Source of the DNA: Luscinia megarhynchos
Lineage: Eukaryota; Chordata; Aves; Passeriformes; Turdidae
Direction of reading: 5' to 3'
Length of the DNA stretch: 64,000 bases
Assembly (NCBI GenBank): GCA_034336665.1
Contig: CM067564.1
Coordinates: 47,601,451-47,665,450 of the forward strand
The position numbers and the translations under genes were made by a program. Positions 23,656 to 36,500 of this stretch are shown in pieces (position 1 is the stretch's first letter; each line of letters begins with the position of its first letter). Under the pieces are notes generated by a model. The model ran no database searches. It was given only the letters and a program-made list of their open reading frames with translations, and had not been told where the DNA came from.

Positions 23656-23799
23656 CCGGGCTCCGCTCCTGGGGCACCACAGGCGCCTTTCGGAAGGGCA
23701 GCTGCCTCCCTCACGCCCTGCCCCGAGCGCCGGGACAAAGGCGGCGGTCCCGCCCGGGCGAGGCGGAGCCGGGCCGGGCCGAGCCACCGCCCGGCCGCT

Positions 23800-23941
23800 T
23801 TATCCGCCCGCCGTGGGTGGCGGCCGGCGCAGTGCGCATGAGTTCGGGGCGGCAGCTCGGCGGAGCTGCTCCGGCCACCTGCCCGCCCTCCGCCCGGGCT
23901 CGTTCCGCCCTCGGCTGGGAGAGGCGCGGAGCCCAGAGCCG
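23800..23941 (+). other. PROSER2: PROSER2 non-coding exon 1 (5' limit approximate)
   Basis: GC-rich leader ending AGAGCCG|GTGAGT. An ATG at 23838 opens a frame that stays open to the donor (34 codons plus two bases). When joined to the next exon at 33369 it stops after three more codons, so it is an upstream ORF if transcription starts left of 23838. The transcription start itself cannot be read from the sequence. Confidence 0.6.
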
Positions 23942-23965
23942 GTGAGTGCCGCCCTTCCCCGGGGG

Positions 23966-24238
23966 CTCCCTTTGCCCTGCTCCCCCCCGGCTGAGGGGTC
24001 TGCGCTCCCTTTGCCCTGCTCCCCCCCGGCTGAGGGGTCTGCGCTCCCTTTCCCCTGCTCCCCCCCGGCTGAGGGGTCTGCGCTCCCTTTGCCCTGCTCC
24101 CCCCCCGGCTGAGGGGTCTGCGCTCCCTTTGCCCTGCTCCCCCCCGGCTGTGGGGTCTGCGCTCCCTTTGCCCTGCTCCCCCCCGGCTGAGGGGTCTGCG
24201 CTCCCTTTGCCCTGCTCCCCCTGGCTGAGGGGTCTGCG
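23966..24238. repeat. 39-bp minisatellite, seven units
   Basis: Seven tandem units start at 23966, 24005, 24044, 24083, 24123, 24162 and 24201 (lengths 39, 39, 39, 40, 39, 39, 38), each built on CTCCCTTTGCCCTGCTCC plus a C-run, GGCTGAGGGG and TCTGCG. A partial eighth unit follows. The minus strand has several G-runs per unit, hence quadruplex potential. It begins 25 bases after the PROSER2 exon 1 donor. Because the unit is 13 codons long, long spurious minus-strand frames run across it. Confidence 0.95.
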
Positions 24239-24560
24239 CTCCCCCGGCTCCGCTGGCGTGAGGGGCGAGCTGGCGCCGCTCCGCCTGCCCCCGGCTCGGT
24301 CTCGCTGTGGGGAGAGGCCGCGGAGCTGCGCTCCCCTGCCAGCCCGCCACGGGAATGCTTCGGCGTTGCTCTTATTACTCACTAATGGATTTTTAATTAT
24401 TCTTCCCTCCTGTTCCGAGAGCAGCGGCGGCCGGGACGCCGGGCGCTCCGTGCGCTGCGCGGGCTCTGGGCGGCGGGCGGGACCGGGGACAGGGACCGGC
24501 ACAGCCCTGTAGAACAGCTTTGGGTTTGGGTTAGTTTTGGTACGCGGGCGAGGAGGCGAA

Positions 24561-27500
24561 AAACTATCAGCAAACTGCTGCCCTGCCGTGTGTGAGGCTT
24601 GGCTTCCCACTATTGAGCTGTTAAGAATTTTTTTTACCCCTGTGGATTTCTTGTTTTTCCCTAGCATAACCTAAAATTTGCCTCTGCTAATCGGCAACTT
24701 TAAGAAAATCTGTTTAAGTAAAGGTTTCGTACCGGTAAAACTTTGATGTATGCTGTTCCTGCATGGCTAAGGGTGATGAGGAACAGCTGCCTTGTGCCTT
24801 GTCTTTGCTTTCCGACTGCAAATGAAGGGTTTCCATTGGAAAAGCTGTGGTATAAGCACTAGCAGGTTCTAGTTCAGGATACTTTCTTCCCCTTCCTCCT
24901 GTCAGGTGCCTTTTCCATCTGGAGGTGGTAAGCATGAGATGGCTGGTGCTTCTTAAGATCTTAATCTTAGGTGGTTCGGGCGAGGTGTAGTGCTTGGAAA
25001 GAGAAAGCACAGCCTTAAAAACACTCTTGGGATTTTCATTAATCCAGGATCTCAAGGGCATGTTTCCTGAATAGTTTTTGTTTTAGTGTGGCAGTGAGAG
25101 GAGGCTGCTGGAAGTGGAGCTCTGCTCTCTTGTGCTCGGTCCTGTGCATGGGTGTAGCAAGAGATGATTCCTGTGGTAACAAGCATGCAGATGAAATAGC
25201 AGAGACAAGACAGCCTCCTCTGTATCTTTCTAAACGTTTTCCAAGGATTTTAAGCAACAACAAGTATCAGAAATGTAGCAGTTATTTCCTTTCTCCTCCC
25301 TTACGTGAAAGATACAGAAGGAAAGACTTCTTTCCAAACCCTGAAGCATAAGTGTTAGCTTTAAAAGCTTTTGCAATCTCTGGCTTATACTAATAAACAG
25401 GTATTTTAAGAGTTTGACACAGATCCTTGACTAATGCAGCACTGTAGATGGCCTTCCTTATACCGGTACTGCTTTAAAGAATTGTGATAGTAGCTTTTCT
25501 CCTTCCTTTGCAGGAATTACTTTTGTATAAGGGGGGAGCTGATGTTTAAACAATAAAAGGAGAAAAAAAAATGTTGCTTGCTTGAGTCTCTAATAAATGA
25601 ACATATTAATTGTTTCTCAGAAATTGAATAGATTTCCCCAGCAGTGTCTTTCTTATCAAGGATTTGTTTGGGGGTTTTACTATGGAGAGTGAATGAGTAG
25701 AATGGAGTTTTATGACTAGAAATACAAGTAATATCTGGCATTAGAAAGGAGCAGGGGGATTTCTATATTGCACCTCTATTTTGTCAGTAGTAAAACTCTT
25801 CTTATCCTATTAGTTATAGCTGTTTTTTCTCTGCATGCCTCTGAGAGAAATATTAACCAAGAATGTTGGCAGACAGATTGCTGGTTGGATATAGTAACTG
25901 GAACAACTTAACTCCTGAGCAGTTGACAAGTCTCAGGCTGACTGACCTTCTGAAATACTGGAGCATGAAAATAAATGAGCATATGAATGTGGCTTTCAAA
26001 GCCAGCCAGACAGGCTGTTACTGTTACCAAATCCTCCCTCCTCTTCCTTTTTTTTTTTTTTAATTAAAAAATAAAAGCAAGTGATTTTAATTTCCAGTAT
26101 AACTAACTGCTTAAATAGATTATTTTCAATTGGGTGTGTATGGATTATCCCTGTATCATGTAAAGTCCAGGGCAAAGACTCTGCTGCTCTGTTTTGCCAG
26201 TGCTGTTTTCAGCTTTGTTTACCTTGGTCAGGCAGACCTTTATGTACTTACATAGGAATGAAATGCTCAAAATTAGTTAATTTTTAAAGTAAACACTCAT
26301 GCTTTGTGCTTCAGATAGCCTCTGCTTTCTTCCCCATAGCAGCACAGTAGTCACAAAAAGAAACACAGGAGAGCAGCTGAAAATCCAGTTGTGAGACTGT
26401 GACACAGCTGTACTGGGGCTGAAAATTGTCTTGCTATCCTGAATACTGTGTAAAACAGGATTTGGCTCACCATTGCTATGACTATAGCAGCAGTTACATA
26501 ATGAAACCCTAAACCCCAGCAATGCTGCACCTGTAACAAGCCAGAAGTTAACTAATTACAGAGGCGTCTGTGCCTGAAATTGTTTATGTACACTTCATGA
26601 TTCTAAAGTGTTGGCTGTCACAGATAGCACCACCCTGATGTTAACAGGGGAGATTTTTAAAATAGCAACTTGAAAAGAATGGGATGCTTTCTTTGTTGAA
26701 ATTTGCATAGAGACGTTTGAAGTGAGAGGAGAGCTCAGCCATCACCTGGATGTGTTTAAAACCCCATATAGGACTGAACGAGTCAGCTCTGATTATCACA
26801 CCTAGTTCTCCCACTGAGCAGCTACTGATCATCAAATCTCGACTGGACAGTACCAGTGAGAGACTTATAGTTATCCTTAGGTAAGACCTGAATCTACGAA
26901 AAGTAACTACTTGTAGTTTTATTTTTATTTGGGGCAGGAAGGGATTCTGCCACCGTAAATGAGTGGGAAATGTGAGCACTTCAGGGATCTTTGGTGATTT
27001 AATCCACAATGTTAGATAGGAGCCTTTGCCACTGGCCTTCACAGCTGATGCTGTTGCTGATGTAGTGAGCTGGGAACTTGCAAGGGAAGAGGTAAAGGTG
27101 TGGGCACATGCATCACAAATGCCTTTTTTACCTTGATAAATTCTGTCTTGAGGGTGGACCATCATCAAATCCTGCACTGGTATTCCACTGCCTTAAAAGA
27201 AGGAGCATTTCTGCAGAGAGGAGTATGAGGCAGTGATAAGCTGTGCTCTTGTGGTGGCTTGGTTGTATGTAACAAAGTCTCTAAAGCATAGGGTCTCAAA
27301 ACAGTAAAAAGGATGTTCTTGAAAAGACCAGTTAAGAATGAAGCGCAGTATGGAATCCTCATTTTCTGGTATCATCAGGCTCGGATTAACATGATCAAAG
27401 GTGTGACCTTAGACATTGTTTCTGAGCAAAGCATGATTTGGAGAATTCAGTGTAGTAATTGAATTATTACTTAAGCAATGAAAATGTTGGTTTGTGATTG

Positions 27501-30500
27501 TTTCCTTTCTTTTGAAGTGGCCGCTATATTTAATTTGAGACGCAATTCACCAAACCATTTAAAAATGTGATGGAATGCCCTAGTGAAGTCACACAGATTT
27601 AAGTTTTACTGAATTGGTGCTTTGCCCATCTAGTTCTTTCAAAAATGTATATACACAGGATTAGTTATTTCACTGTTGGCAGCTCTCACAAATTCTAGTG
27701 CGAGTTGTATGAATGACATTCAGTGTGTTTCTTGAGGCTCCAGCTTCCAGATTTAGAGGACTGAGAGAATCTTTGTTTTCAGTTCTAAAAGTAACGGATT
27801 TTCTGGCTCCCCAGCCTGTAGAGGAAAGTTTGAATTGTCACAAGTGTGCCACAGGAACCAGAAAGTTTAAAACAAAATACTGGGGTTGCATACATTGAAT
27901 TCTGGGAGACTTGCATGGTTGTTGTTATTCTTTAATTACTTTGATGTAGTTGCATATCTGTCATGGACTGCCATGACAGCCCCCCCCAGTTCTTGGCTAA
28001 ACGTGGTTCAGTACTACTTGTCACCTGCTGTACAAATCAATATTGATGTCCAAGGAAGTGTCTAGAAAAATGCTGCTGGCCTGGGTCTCATTTAGCAGAT
28101 CTTATTGTCGTGGATTCTGTGTCTGTGTATTTCTTTTTTTGTTGTTTTACTGTTAATGCTCAGCATTTCTATTTGTCTGGCTGTACTGTGGGGACAGTCC
28201 CTCTCTAAACAAGGGCAGGAACGTTTCATGGTTACTGGATGTTAAATAGCCATGACTGTTTTGAACACTCAGGATTTTTCATGAGCAGATAAAAACTGTG
28301 AATCATACTAAATGTTATTACAAGCTTCTACACTTATGATGTAGAGGAGAAAAGTCAGAATTTAACCACGTTGGTTAGTTTTGGTTTACCTTGGTTACTA
28401 AATATCAGCTGTTGTCTGTTGTTACTTCAGTTTTGTTTTATTTCTTTTTGTAAGAACAGCTTATAAATTTACTGTCTGATTCTGTGGGGGTTTTATGTAA
28501 TTCAGCAAAACCTCATCAGTTTATCCTGTGTACTCCTGGAATTAGTCAATTTGCCTGTGAGGTTTGGCCTCTGTAGGCAGTACTGTTAGTCTGTTCTTCT
28601 ACCAGAAAGCTGCAATCTTACTGTATATCACAAGAGCAGGGTTGTCTCTAAAGCTCAGGGATTTACTCAGTATTTCACATACTGAAGGAGGTAAGAAGAA
28701 TTCAGCTGCTGATAGACCTGTTCAAAAGGAGGAAATGTGTCCACTGTAAATAACCATCAGTTAGTTTTGAGGAGTTTGGAACAGCAGTGGCTCAGTGAAG
28801 ACATGTTGTGGGCCAGCTGGTTTTGTTCAGCTCTGGTCTTGTACAGCTGGTTCAAAGGTATGTTGCAGGAGCACTTAATACAAGGAAAAATTCATGAGGT
28901 TGTTAGACACAAATACCTGGCCTGTTTAGGGAAGCCGTGTGGTCTCCTGACCACAGCATGCAGGAATCTGAATAAATTCCTGCTCTCCTTTGCCTTGTTT
29001 TACTGATTTGCTGCCAATTGTCAGAGGCTGATAAAGGTCTCCAGTCTGCTCCTGTACCATCATTTCTATAAAACCCATCCCATGGTAACACTTCTAATGA
29101 CCACAGAGTGTTTCCAGATGTTTTTTCCAGATGCTTAACTCTCCAAGCTCAACTGCCACCGTGGAGTGCAAGGTGACTGACAGTGTGTGCAGAGCTGAGT
29201 GTGTGCATTGCTGTGTCTGTGCACAGCTGACAGATTAAACCAACCTTGAAGTTCATTGCCACTTCTTCTGTTTCAATTGTATCACTGAGAAAGAGCTAGT
29301 TAAGAACGAAGGCAAAGTCTGTGTGATGCTCAGAGTACAATGAGGCTTAGAAGTCTATCTTGAGAAATGTTTCATGCAAAGAGTGTTCTAGAAATTGTAC
29401 ATATAGTGAAAGGGACAGACTGATCTTGTGCCCTTTTAAAAATGCATGATAATTTTCTAAAAATTGTCAACTCACCTTAAGTATATTGTGCAGTTAATGG
29501 CCTGATGCTGTCTGCTGACTTTTGGTTCCTGGCTTACGTAGCAGTTGATTTTTAGCATTTAAATGTCTTGCACTTTTGTGGGATTGATCTTTTTGCCTAT
29601 TAAGCTAGTCTTCAAACAGGATTGTTAATAAAAAATTCTTTCAATCTCCTGCTACTATAGAAACAGTCCCTTGTAAATGCTAACATTGAGCTTTAGTGAA
29701 GAAGTAACCTTAGTCAGCAAAACGATAAAAATATCCTTTTTGAAAGGACAGACCGCACCTTATCTTTGATGGCAACTTAATACATTCTCTCTGAATTATT
29801 TGCCTCTGTCAAAGCAAAATTAAATCTTTGGAGGTGAAAGAGCTAACTTCAGAATCTTTCAATTTCCTCCTTCTACTCTCTGAAAAACATGCATGATATG
29901 TGACTTTGTTTTAAATATCCCATGAAGGCTATCTCTAGTGTAACCAAGAAGTGATCACTTCAGATGATAGAATCACATCTGCCCTAAAATGCATTTCTGG
30001 TTTAATATCTAGGATCTTCTCTCCAAGTAGTACTGTTCCTGTCACACTTCTGTGCTCCTGTGTTGTGGTCTGATTTTTTTTTTTTACTATTTTTTATTAA
30101 TAATCCCTAATGGTATAGGCACACATCTCTTAAGCCAAGCTAAAAAATACTCAGCTACAATGACTGAACAACAAATCCCATTGCGAGCAACTTTCATATT
30201 TAATGCACCTCTGAAGGTCAGGAGGAGCAGCTGCCTGTCGTCCTGCTGTTCCTGCTCTCTCTGAGCAAGGTTGCCTTATTCTTGAACCCTGATTGTTACC
30301 TTGGCAATCCTACTGAAATGGACTGTTGCATTAGATTCTTGACTATTTCTATCTTAAACCTATAAAGACTTTCACTTAATAGAGATGACGTAAAGAGAGT
30401 GAAGGGACTTCAGTGTTAACCATGGTTAGGAGAGGAATTTGTAAAACATGCTGTATGTATTGCAGCAGTGCCAGGCAGCCTCACATCAGCTCTAGCTGCT

Positions 30501-33368
30501 CTAGACACTGTACAAAGGTGTAGGAGTTTCTCAAATCATAAAAAAACACAGCAAAGGGCAGAAAAAATATTGTATGTGAATAGATTTTATTGAAGTGTTC
30601 CTTTGATGTGTTAAAGATGATGTAAAAGGTAGAAGGGGGAAAAAAATCTTACCCCACACCTTTTCTGCAGGCTCACAGGCCAATGCACAACTCCCAAGCT
30701 TTTCTGAAATGAGTAAAACTCCCCAAGAAGCCACATCTTCCAACACAAAAGCAGGACTGGTGTTGTACTGTTTGATACTTGCTCTTGTGTGGGTGGCTCT
30801 CTGAACCAGTCACCCTCACTGCCTTTAGTCATTGTTTAGGAGCTTTGTGAAACATCTGAACTGAAGCCCCAGAATGAGTAATGGGAGCTTGCTGGGAGCA
30901 GAGTTATTTGTTGGTATTTAGAATCTGTGCCTTTAATGTTTATTGCTGCTGCATCTGTGTGTTCCTGCTGTCCTGAATGCAGGTAGCCCACCATGAACTT
31001 AATCCTGGTTGAGCTGAGGTACTGCTGTTGGAGAAAGAACAATACTCATAAATACTTCTCCCTCAAAATCTGGGCCTCTTGATTTTTTTCTTGATAACAT
31101 CGATTAATATATTCATCTGGTTAGTCTTCAAATGTGGGTTTTATTTATGATCTCTATTGTAATCTGCAGCAGTGACCTCTCATAATGTAGGCCATAAAAT
31201 TTCATAGTTTTGAGTGAGAAATCTCATAGTTGCCCATAGCATCACTGAGGGACTGAACAAACAAGGCATATTCAGTTTGTATTGGGGACACCTGGATAAA
31301 AATTTGATGCTGCAGCTTGAAAGTGCTGAAGAGAAATAATACTTACCTTGTGTTGAATGGCAGTAGAAGTACTCACCTCTTGCTGGTCTCTCTTTTCCAT
31401 CTGAATATCACCCTGACAGTCATAGGATGGAATCTAAAGCCAATAGGAGTTTTCTGTGAATTTTAGAGCTGTCAAGATTCTCTGATAGTCTTGCCCTCTA
31501 AAAATGATATATGTATTTTGGTGTGCTTGTTCACGTGTAGGATTTCAGAGGAGTCAAGATTTTCACTGATAATGTTGACTTCCAAAAATTGCATAGATTT
31601 TCTTGTGTGGATGTGTTTGTGTGTGGCTTTTCAGCACCACGGGGATTGTTGTAGGTGGAACTGCTGTTGCAGGATATGTTCCTTGCTTGGACTGCTGTTT
31701 TCCTGTTTAACTTTCTGCAGCAGCCAAAGGTACAGCAGCTGCCTCAGTGTTCCTGTGTCTGCCTGTCCTGAGAGTTTGAAAACCAGGACCGTGAGCATGT
31801 TTCTACCTCCCTGGGCATCACTTAAAGCCCATTATCCTGGGAATGCATTGTATCATTGATAGCTAAAGTTCTTAATAGAAAAAAAAAAAAAAAAAGACTA
31901 CATTTGATCATTAGATAGACCTAATGCTCATAAGAAGGGCTATGAGATGTTTTTGTTGTAGCAACCCCGTGCTCTGGGTTGTGGATGTGCTTCCAAGACT
32001 TGCTGGACTGCAGCCTAGCTGCATTGTGTGGGAGCTTTCCCACAGGACGTGTTGGTGCTGCAGCACAGGGACGCACCTCTGGTAATGTCATAGCCCCTCC
32101 TGGGAGGAGGGATCAGCAGGATGGAATTGTTGCTCTGTATTGGCAGATGTTATCTCACTGCTATGAAACACTAATCAGCTTACCAGAAGGCTCTGGTTTC
32201 TCAGCCCTCAGCCCACAGCTGTGGGGTGCAAGAAGTAATCTGATTGAATTGGAAATGCAGGCTCGACTTTGCTTCTCGTGTCACCTCTTGAGCCATAATA
32301 AAGGGAGAAGCACTTGGGAAGCAGGAGCATCTCATTTAATTTGTGCAGTGTCAGGGGAATGGGTGTCCATTTCCCAGCTGGTTGCATATAACATGGCACC
32401 TCAGAACCAGCTGTTTTGAGGAATGTGTCACTGCTGTTCATGGGTCACAGGCAGGTTGGGTGAAAAGATGGACTGTTAGCAAGCAAGGCAATTTCTCCTG
32501 GCAAAGGGTGGTTTAATGTATTGGAGTGAGAAATGAGCTAGGTTCTACATTTTGCCTACCCCCTGCTCATGCTGTTAGTGCACTAAGATGACTTTTGAGT
32601 TTGTGTCCTTGAGAATAAGAAAAAGTTCTGCCAGAGTGTTTTGGGAGATGACGACAGTTCAGAGGTTTTACAGAACTAAGCATTGGGAAAGCTTAAAAAA
32701 CTAGGGGCTTTTTCTCCAGGGAGTGCTGGTACATATGTCTGTTTCAGTAAGTGTCTTCCAAATGTACAAATACTGTTTCTTCATGGCTGAGTGAAATAAA
32801 AGCTCATGAAGCTTTAAAATGCAATTTGTAATGCACTGGTGCAAAAACGGCACCAAGTTTTGCTCGTGGATCTTTCACCAGAAGCAGGTGGCACAGAGCT
32901 GCTTCAGTAGCACAAGTTAACTGCAGCAGTTATTAGGAAATAAACGGGGTTCATAAATAGAATTCTTGTTTAAAACCAAATAAAGATAAAGGTACTTGAG
33001 CTGGGCCAGCTGGTATCTCAGCCAGTGGGATTTTATTACTCTTAATGATGTGCCATAATGGAAAACACAAACTGAATTTGTAGGACAAGGATATATGCAG
33101 GGTCCTTGCTTCTAACTGTCCATAGTCATCTGGTTTGGAAACATGACAGATGGGGTAAAGAACCTTTCTATGTTAGATTTTTCAGTCATCTTTTTGAACA
33201 AAAACCAGTTTTTAAAAAGATGCCTGTAAAGTGGTAGATGTGTTTCAGGGCATGAAGATATGCCCTTTATTAACTTGTGTGGGATCTTTTTATGCCTTTT
33301 ATTTTCCATTCCTTTTCAAGTGTTTTAAGAAGCAGATTTGACCCCATAGCACATTGTTCTGTTTCCAG
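24561..33368 (+). other. PROSER2 intron 1
   Basis: About 8.8 kb. No CR1 copy recognised. A poly-A run of 17 lies at 31879-31895. A 178-codon antisense frame occupies 26641-27177 (listed separately). A plus-strand exon-like piece after TTTTTGTTTTAG at about 25086 could be an alternative leader exon. The rest is unremarkable. Confidence 0.6.
26641..27177 (-). other. Long antisense open frame, unrecognised
   Basis: 178 codons without a stop and no repeat signature. Basic and Ser-rich, with pieces such as QVVTFRRFRSYLRITIS and FSPIWGFKHIQVMAELSS. No domain, signal peptide or promoter recognised. It may be an old processed pseudogene or simple chance; it is the longest frame in the window that is neither a gene nor a tandem-repeat artefact. 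Confidence 0.3.
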
Positions 33369-33584
33369 ACATGAATAAGGTGAGCAGCCCTACGTAGCGC
33401 ACCGATGGCATTCTGTGCTGCGCCGGGATCAATAAGTCAAGAAGGTGTGATGCCTAGGAACCTCGTGGTGGATTCTCCTGAAATGGCATCCGAAATCTCT
33501 CCAGAACACACTCATGGGAGCGTGGAAAGGGCTGGCAGCGTGGAGAATCATGGCAGCCAAGCTAGATGCAGAAACCTTGCTTTG
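33369..33584 (+). CDS. PROSER2: PROSER2 exon 2 with start codon
   Basis: Acceptor TTCTGTTTCCAG at 33368, donor CTTTG|GTAAGT at 33584. I place the start at ATG 33450 because the protein then begins Met-Pro as in human and its context has a purine at -3. An in-frame ATG at 33405 would add 15 residues (MAFCAAPGSISQEGV) but has C at -3. From 33450 the exon gives 45 codons, Ser/Glu-rich, ending RCRNLAL in phase 0. Confidence 0.88.
33371..33397 (+). other. PROSER2: Upstream ORF in PROSER2 exon 2
   Basis: ATG three bases into exon 2 opens an 8-codon frame (MNKVSSPT) ending TAG at 33395-33397, 52 bases before the main start. It may lower translation of the main frame. Confidence 0.6.
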
Positions 33585-36500
33585 GTAAGTGTTTAATGAG
33601 CCTTGAGCTTAGTGATACAGATTACATTAATAGCTCTGTCCCACATCATGCTGTTTTTTGTTTTATTAAGGTTGATTCTTGCCATTTCTAATCCTAAGTG
33701 GTTGCTAGTGTTGTCTCGCTTGTTAAACTGAAAGGCCAGAAATAACTTCTCAGCATTGGTATAACAGCTTGTTATTCTGGCCTGATTGTCTCAGAGCTTG
33801 GAGAGTGCTGCTCTCCAGCCCTTCCTCCCAGAGAACCAGGACTGGCAGTAAGGGCTGTTCTGCCCTGGCTTTCTTAAATAGCTCATAAAGAAACTCAAGG
33901 ATAGTGGTTGTTCTACACACTGCTTTTTGCTTAATCTCTTTGTTGACACTTCTGAATAAAGGTCTCAGCTTATTCCACCTTAATTAGATGAGTAACAAAT
34001 ATGTCACCATAAACAATGCCGTGCTCACATTACTGAGTATGAGTGTGTGGCCATTTAAATCGTGAGTGAGTAACTGAGGGAGTAGGATGCACTTCTGCAT
34101 TTTTCCCAATTAGCAGGGTGAATCAGGCAGTGAACTCAACAGTACGCTTTGTACTGTGACAGGCTAAGCCTAGAAAGCAGGTATGGTTCCTTCCATATTC
34201 TTGTTATCAGCCCAACCATTTGAAAGAGCATCCATTTTTAATTGAGAAGAGAGCATTCTGGTAAACATGCTTGCCCTAAGTGGAAATCTAAATCTGTCTT
34301 GCCTTAAACATGGAATGATGCTTTCTGTTTCTTTCCCTCTACCTTCCCTCCCTTTCAGTGTGGTAGTTTTCCATGAAAAGTTGCAAAACCTGTATTTACC
34401 TGTATACCTCAGACACACTCATGGTTGTGCTTCTTTGTGAGCTTTCTGGCACCTCGAAGCAATTCAAATGCAGTTCTTTTTTTTGTTGTTTCTACTGAAA
34501 ATAATATGACGTTGTATCCTTCAGCTGTGTTGCTAGTTAAAACAAGCACAAAACACAAAATAACAAAAACACATACACAAAACAAGTATGACAAAATTCA
34601 GTTCCTTAACTGTTTTTTTCATCTGTTCTAGAAAAAAATTGTGAAGGGTCAGAGTGGGAGAGGTTAAGTACATCACTTTGGACTCAGGAAGTTAGTGTAT
34701 GTTGTTTATTTTATGAAAACTAGTTGAATTTTAGAGAATTACAATGGAAGTAGTACTTTGCTAGAGAGTTACAACTTAAATTAACTTGCAATTCTGTGTA
34801 AAATTTGCTTATTACTCTACCACTAGTTTCCAGGTTAACACAGTAATAATCAGTCACATTTCCTTGGGTTTTTATTCTTAGCTGCAGTAGTAGGCATGAG
34901 ACTAGACACTTGAAAAACTCAGTATTGAATAACAAAGCTGTGTATAAATCAGTCTGTTGGTACAGTCTCATCCTGGGTCTGCTGTGTCAGAAAATGACGT
35001 AAATCCCCTTAGCCCAACTAGATCCTGCCATGTGATAGCCCACATGATGCATCAGCTAGAATTGGAATCCCTTCCTACTCTGTAATGCAGTAATTTATAG
35101 ATGGAGTAAAAGTTGGCTGCAGGCTTAGGCAATTCCCATCAGACCTGTGAATTAGCAGTTCGCAGAGCCTTCTGTTTGTCTTGTTGGAGTTTGTGCATGA
35201 AGACAATGAATTGTGTACCAACAAATTTGTGATGCCACAGATGCCCTTCCATGATTTTTCTTCCAGCTGTGTAGTAGGTGGCATGTCCAGTAAAGCTGAC
35301 AACTTGCATGTGTGGAGTAACAGGTTGGACAATATAAATTCTCAATACAGGCATGATTTCAGTTTCTGAATTTGATAAGAGATCTGTGTTAAACTGAACA
35401 TGAAGGAAATTCTGCCTCTTGTGCTAATTGCTGGAACATGCTCCTAGAGACATTATGTTCTTGCTTCAATAGTTTTGTTATAAAAGTTCAGAAGATGCAG
35501 GAGCTTTGATGGCCTAATGAGAAGAAAGGGATAAATAACTTTGTGTAGACACAGAATTTCTGTTATGCCAGTTCTGAGAAAGGAGGGGATGTATTTTCAG
35601 GTACACTGGACCTTCACCAGACCCTGTAACAGAAGCATCTAAAGACCTAACTGCCTCTTCATTTATCACTTTCCTGGCTCTGTTCACCTAGAGATAGGGC
35701 AAGAAAGGTCAGGGTTGGCTTTGATTTTTTGAGGTTTTTGTAATGGCATTGCAAAGGAAAGGAGTGTGACAATGCTGCTTATGACAGGCCAGTAGTGCTG
35801 CAGGTTTCTTCCTCCTTGATTGTAAAAAAACCAGGCTCTTAAGCTTCTCAGTGTCAAACTGCATTAGTCACTAAATATAACCTTTGTATTGCATCTGTGG
35901 AATTCAAACAAACCCAGGGATGTGATAATAGGGACAAACACTTGGACTGGCTTTAGCCTTTGCTGACTGCTCACAGCTGGTTTGGCTGACTCCTGCTGGT
36001 CCTACATCCTGTGTGTCTGTGCTGGCATTGCTTGCTGGGAACTGGTTGTCAGTTTAGGAATGACTAGGAGATGGACATCAATTGCCATGTGCTAAAATGG
36101 TCTTAAAATTCTGTTTGTGGGATTCTTCCCAGCCAGTTGTTGCCACTTCAGTTTAATTTTGCCAGATTTCTCAGTTTCTTTTACCTATAATTAGTGGTGC
36201 TTTCAGTTAATCTTTGACAATTGCAGGCCTCTAAGCCAAATGTATTTTTTTTAATGGAAAGCAAGATGCTGCCTTGATTTTAGAAGTATTTCCATAGAAA
36301 TTATAGATGTTCAGGACTGGATTTATTCTGCCAAATCTGTCACAGGGGAGTTGAGTTGAGATGGAAGAAATGTATGCCTTGATATGTTCATCTCACATGA
36401 ATGTTAGTAACCATAAAAGCAGTTCTATATGAGGGCATTAATTTGCACATATATTTTGGTTTCTTTGTTAAAAAGAGAAATCCATACATCTGCTTGAGAG

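Larger units (their letters stand above)
23640..24560 (+). promoter_or_regulatory. PROSER2: CpG island / PROSER2 promoter
   Basis: Dense CpG and GC content contrast sharply with both flanks. No TATA box, but SP1-type GC boxes occur (for example CCCGCCC and GGGCGAGGCGG near 23750-23765) and an NRF1-like half-site GTGCGCATG near 23833. The consensus donor G|GTGAGT at 23941/23942 marks the end of exon 1. Expected to drive broad PROSER2 expression. Confidence 0.8.

Noticed and set aside
23571..24667. Two very long minus-strand frames (259 and 318 codons) over the PROSER2 promoter
   Set aside because: They run through the 39-bp (13-codon) minisatellite and GC-rich CpG island, where stop codons are rare; the Gly/Arg/Pro repeats are a translation of the tandem repeat.
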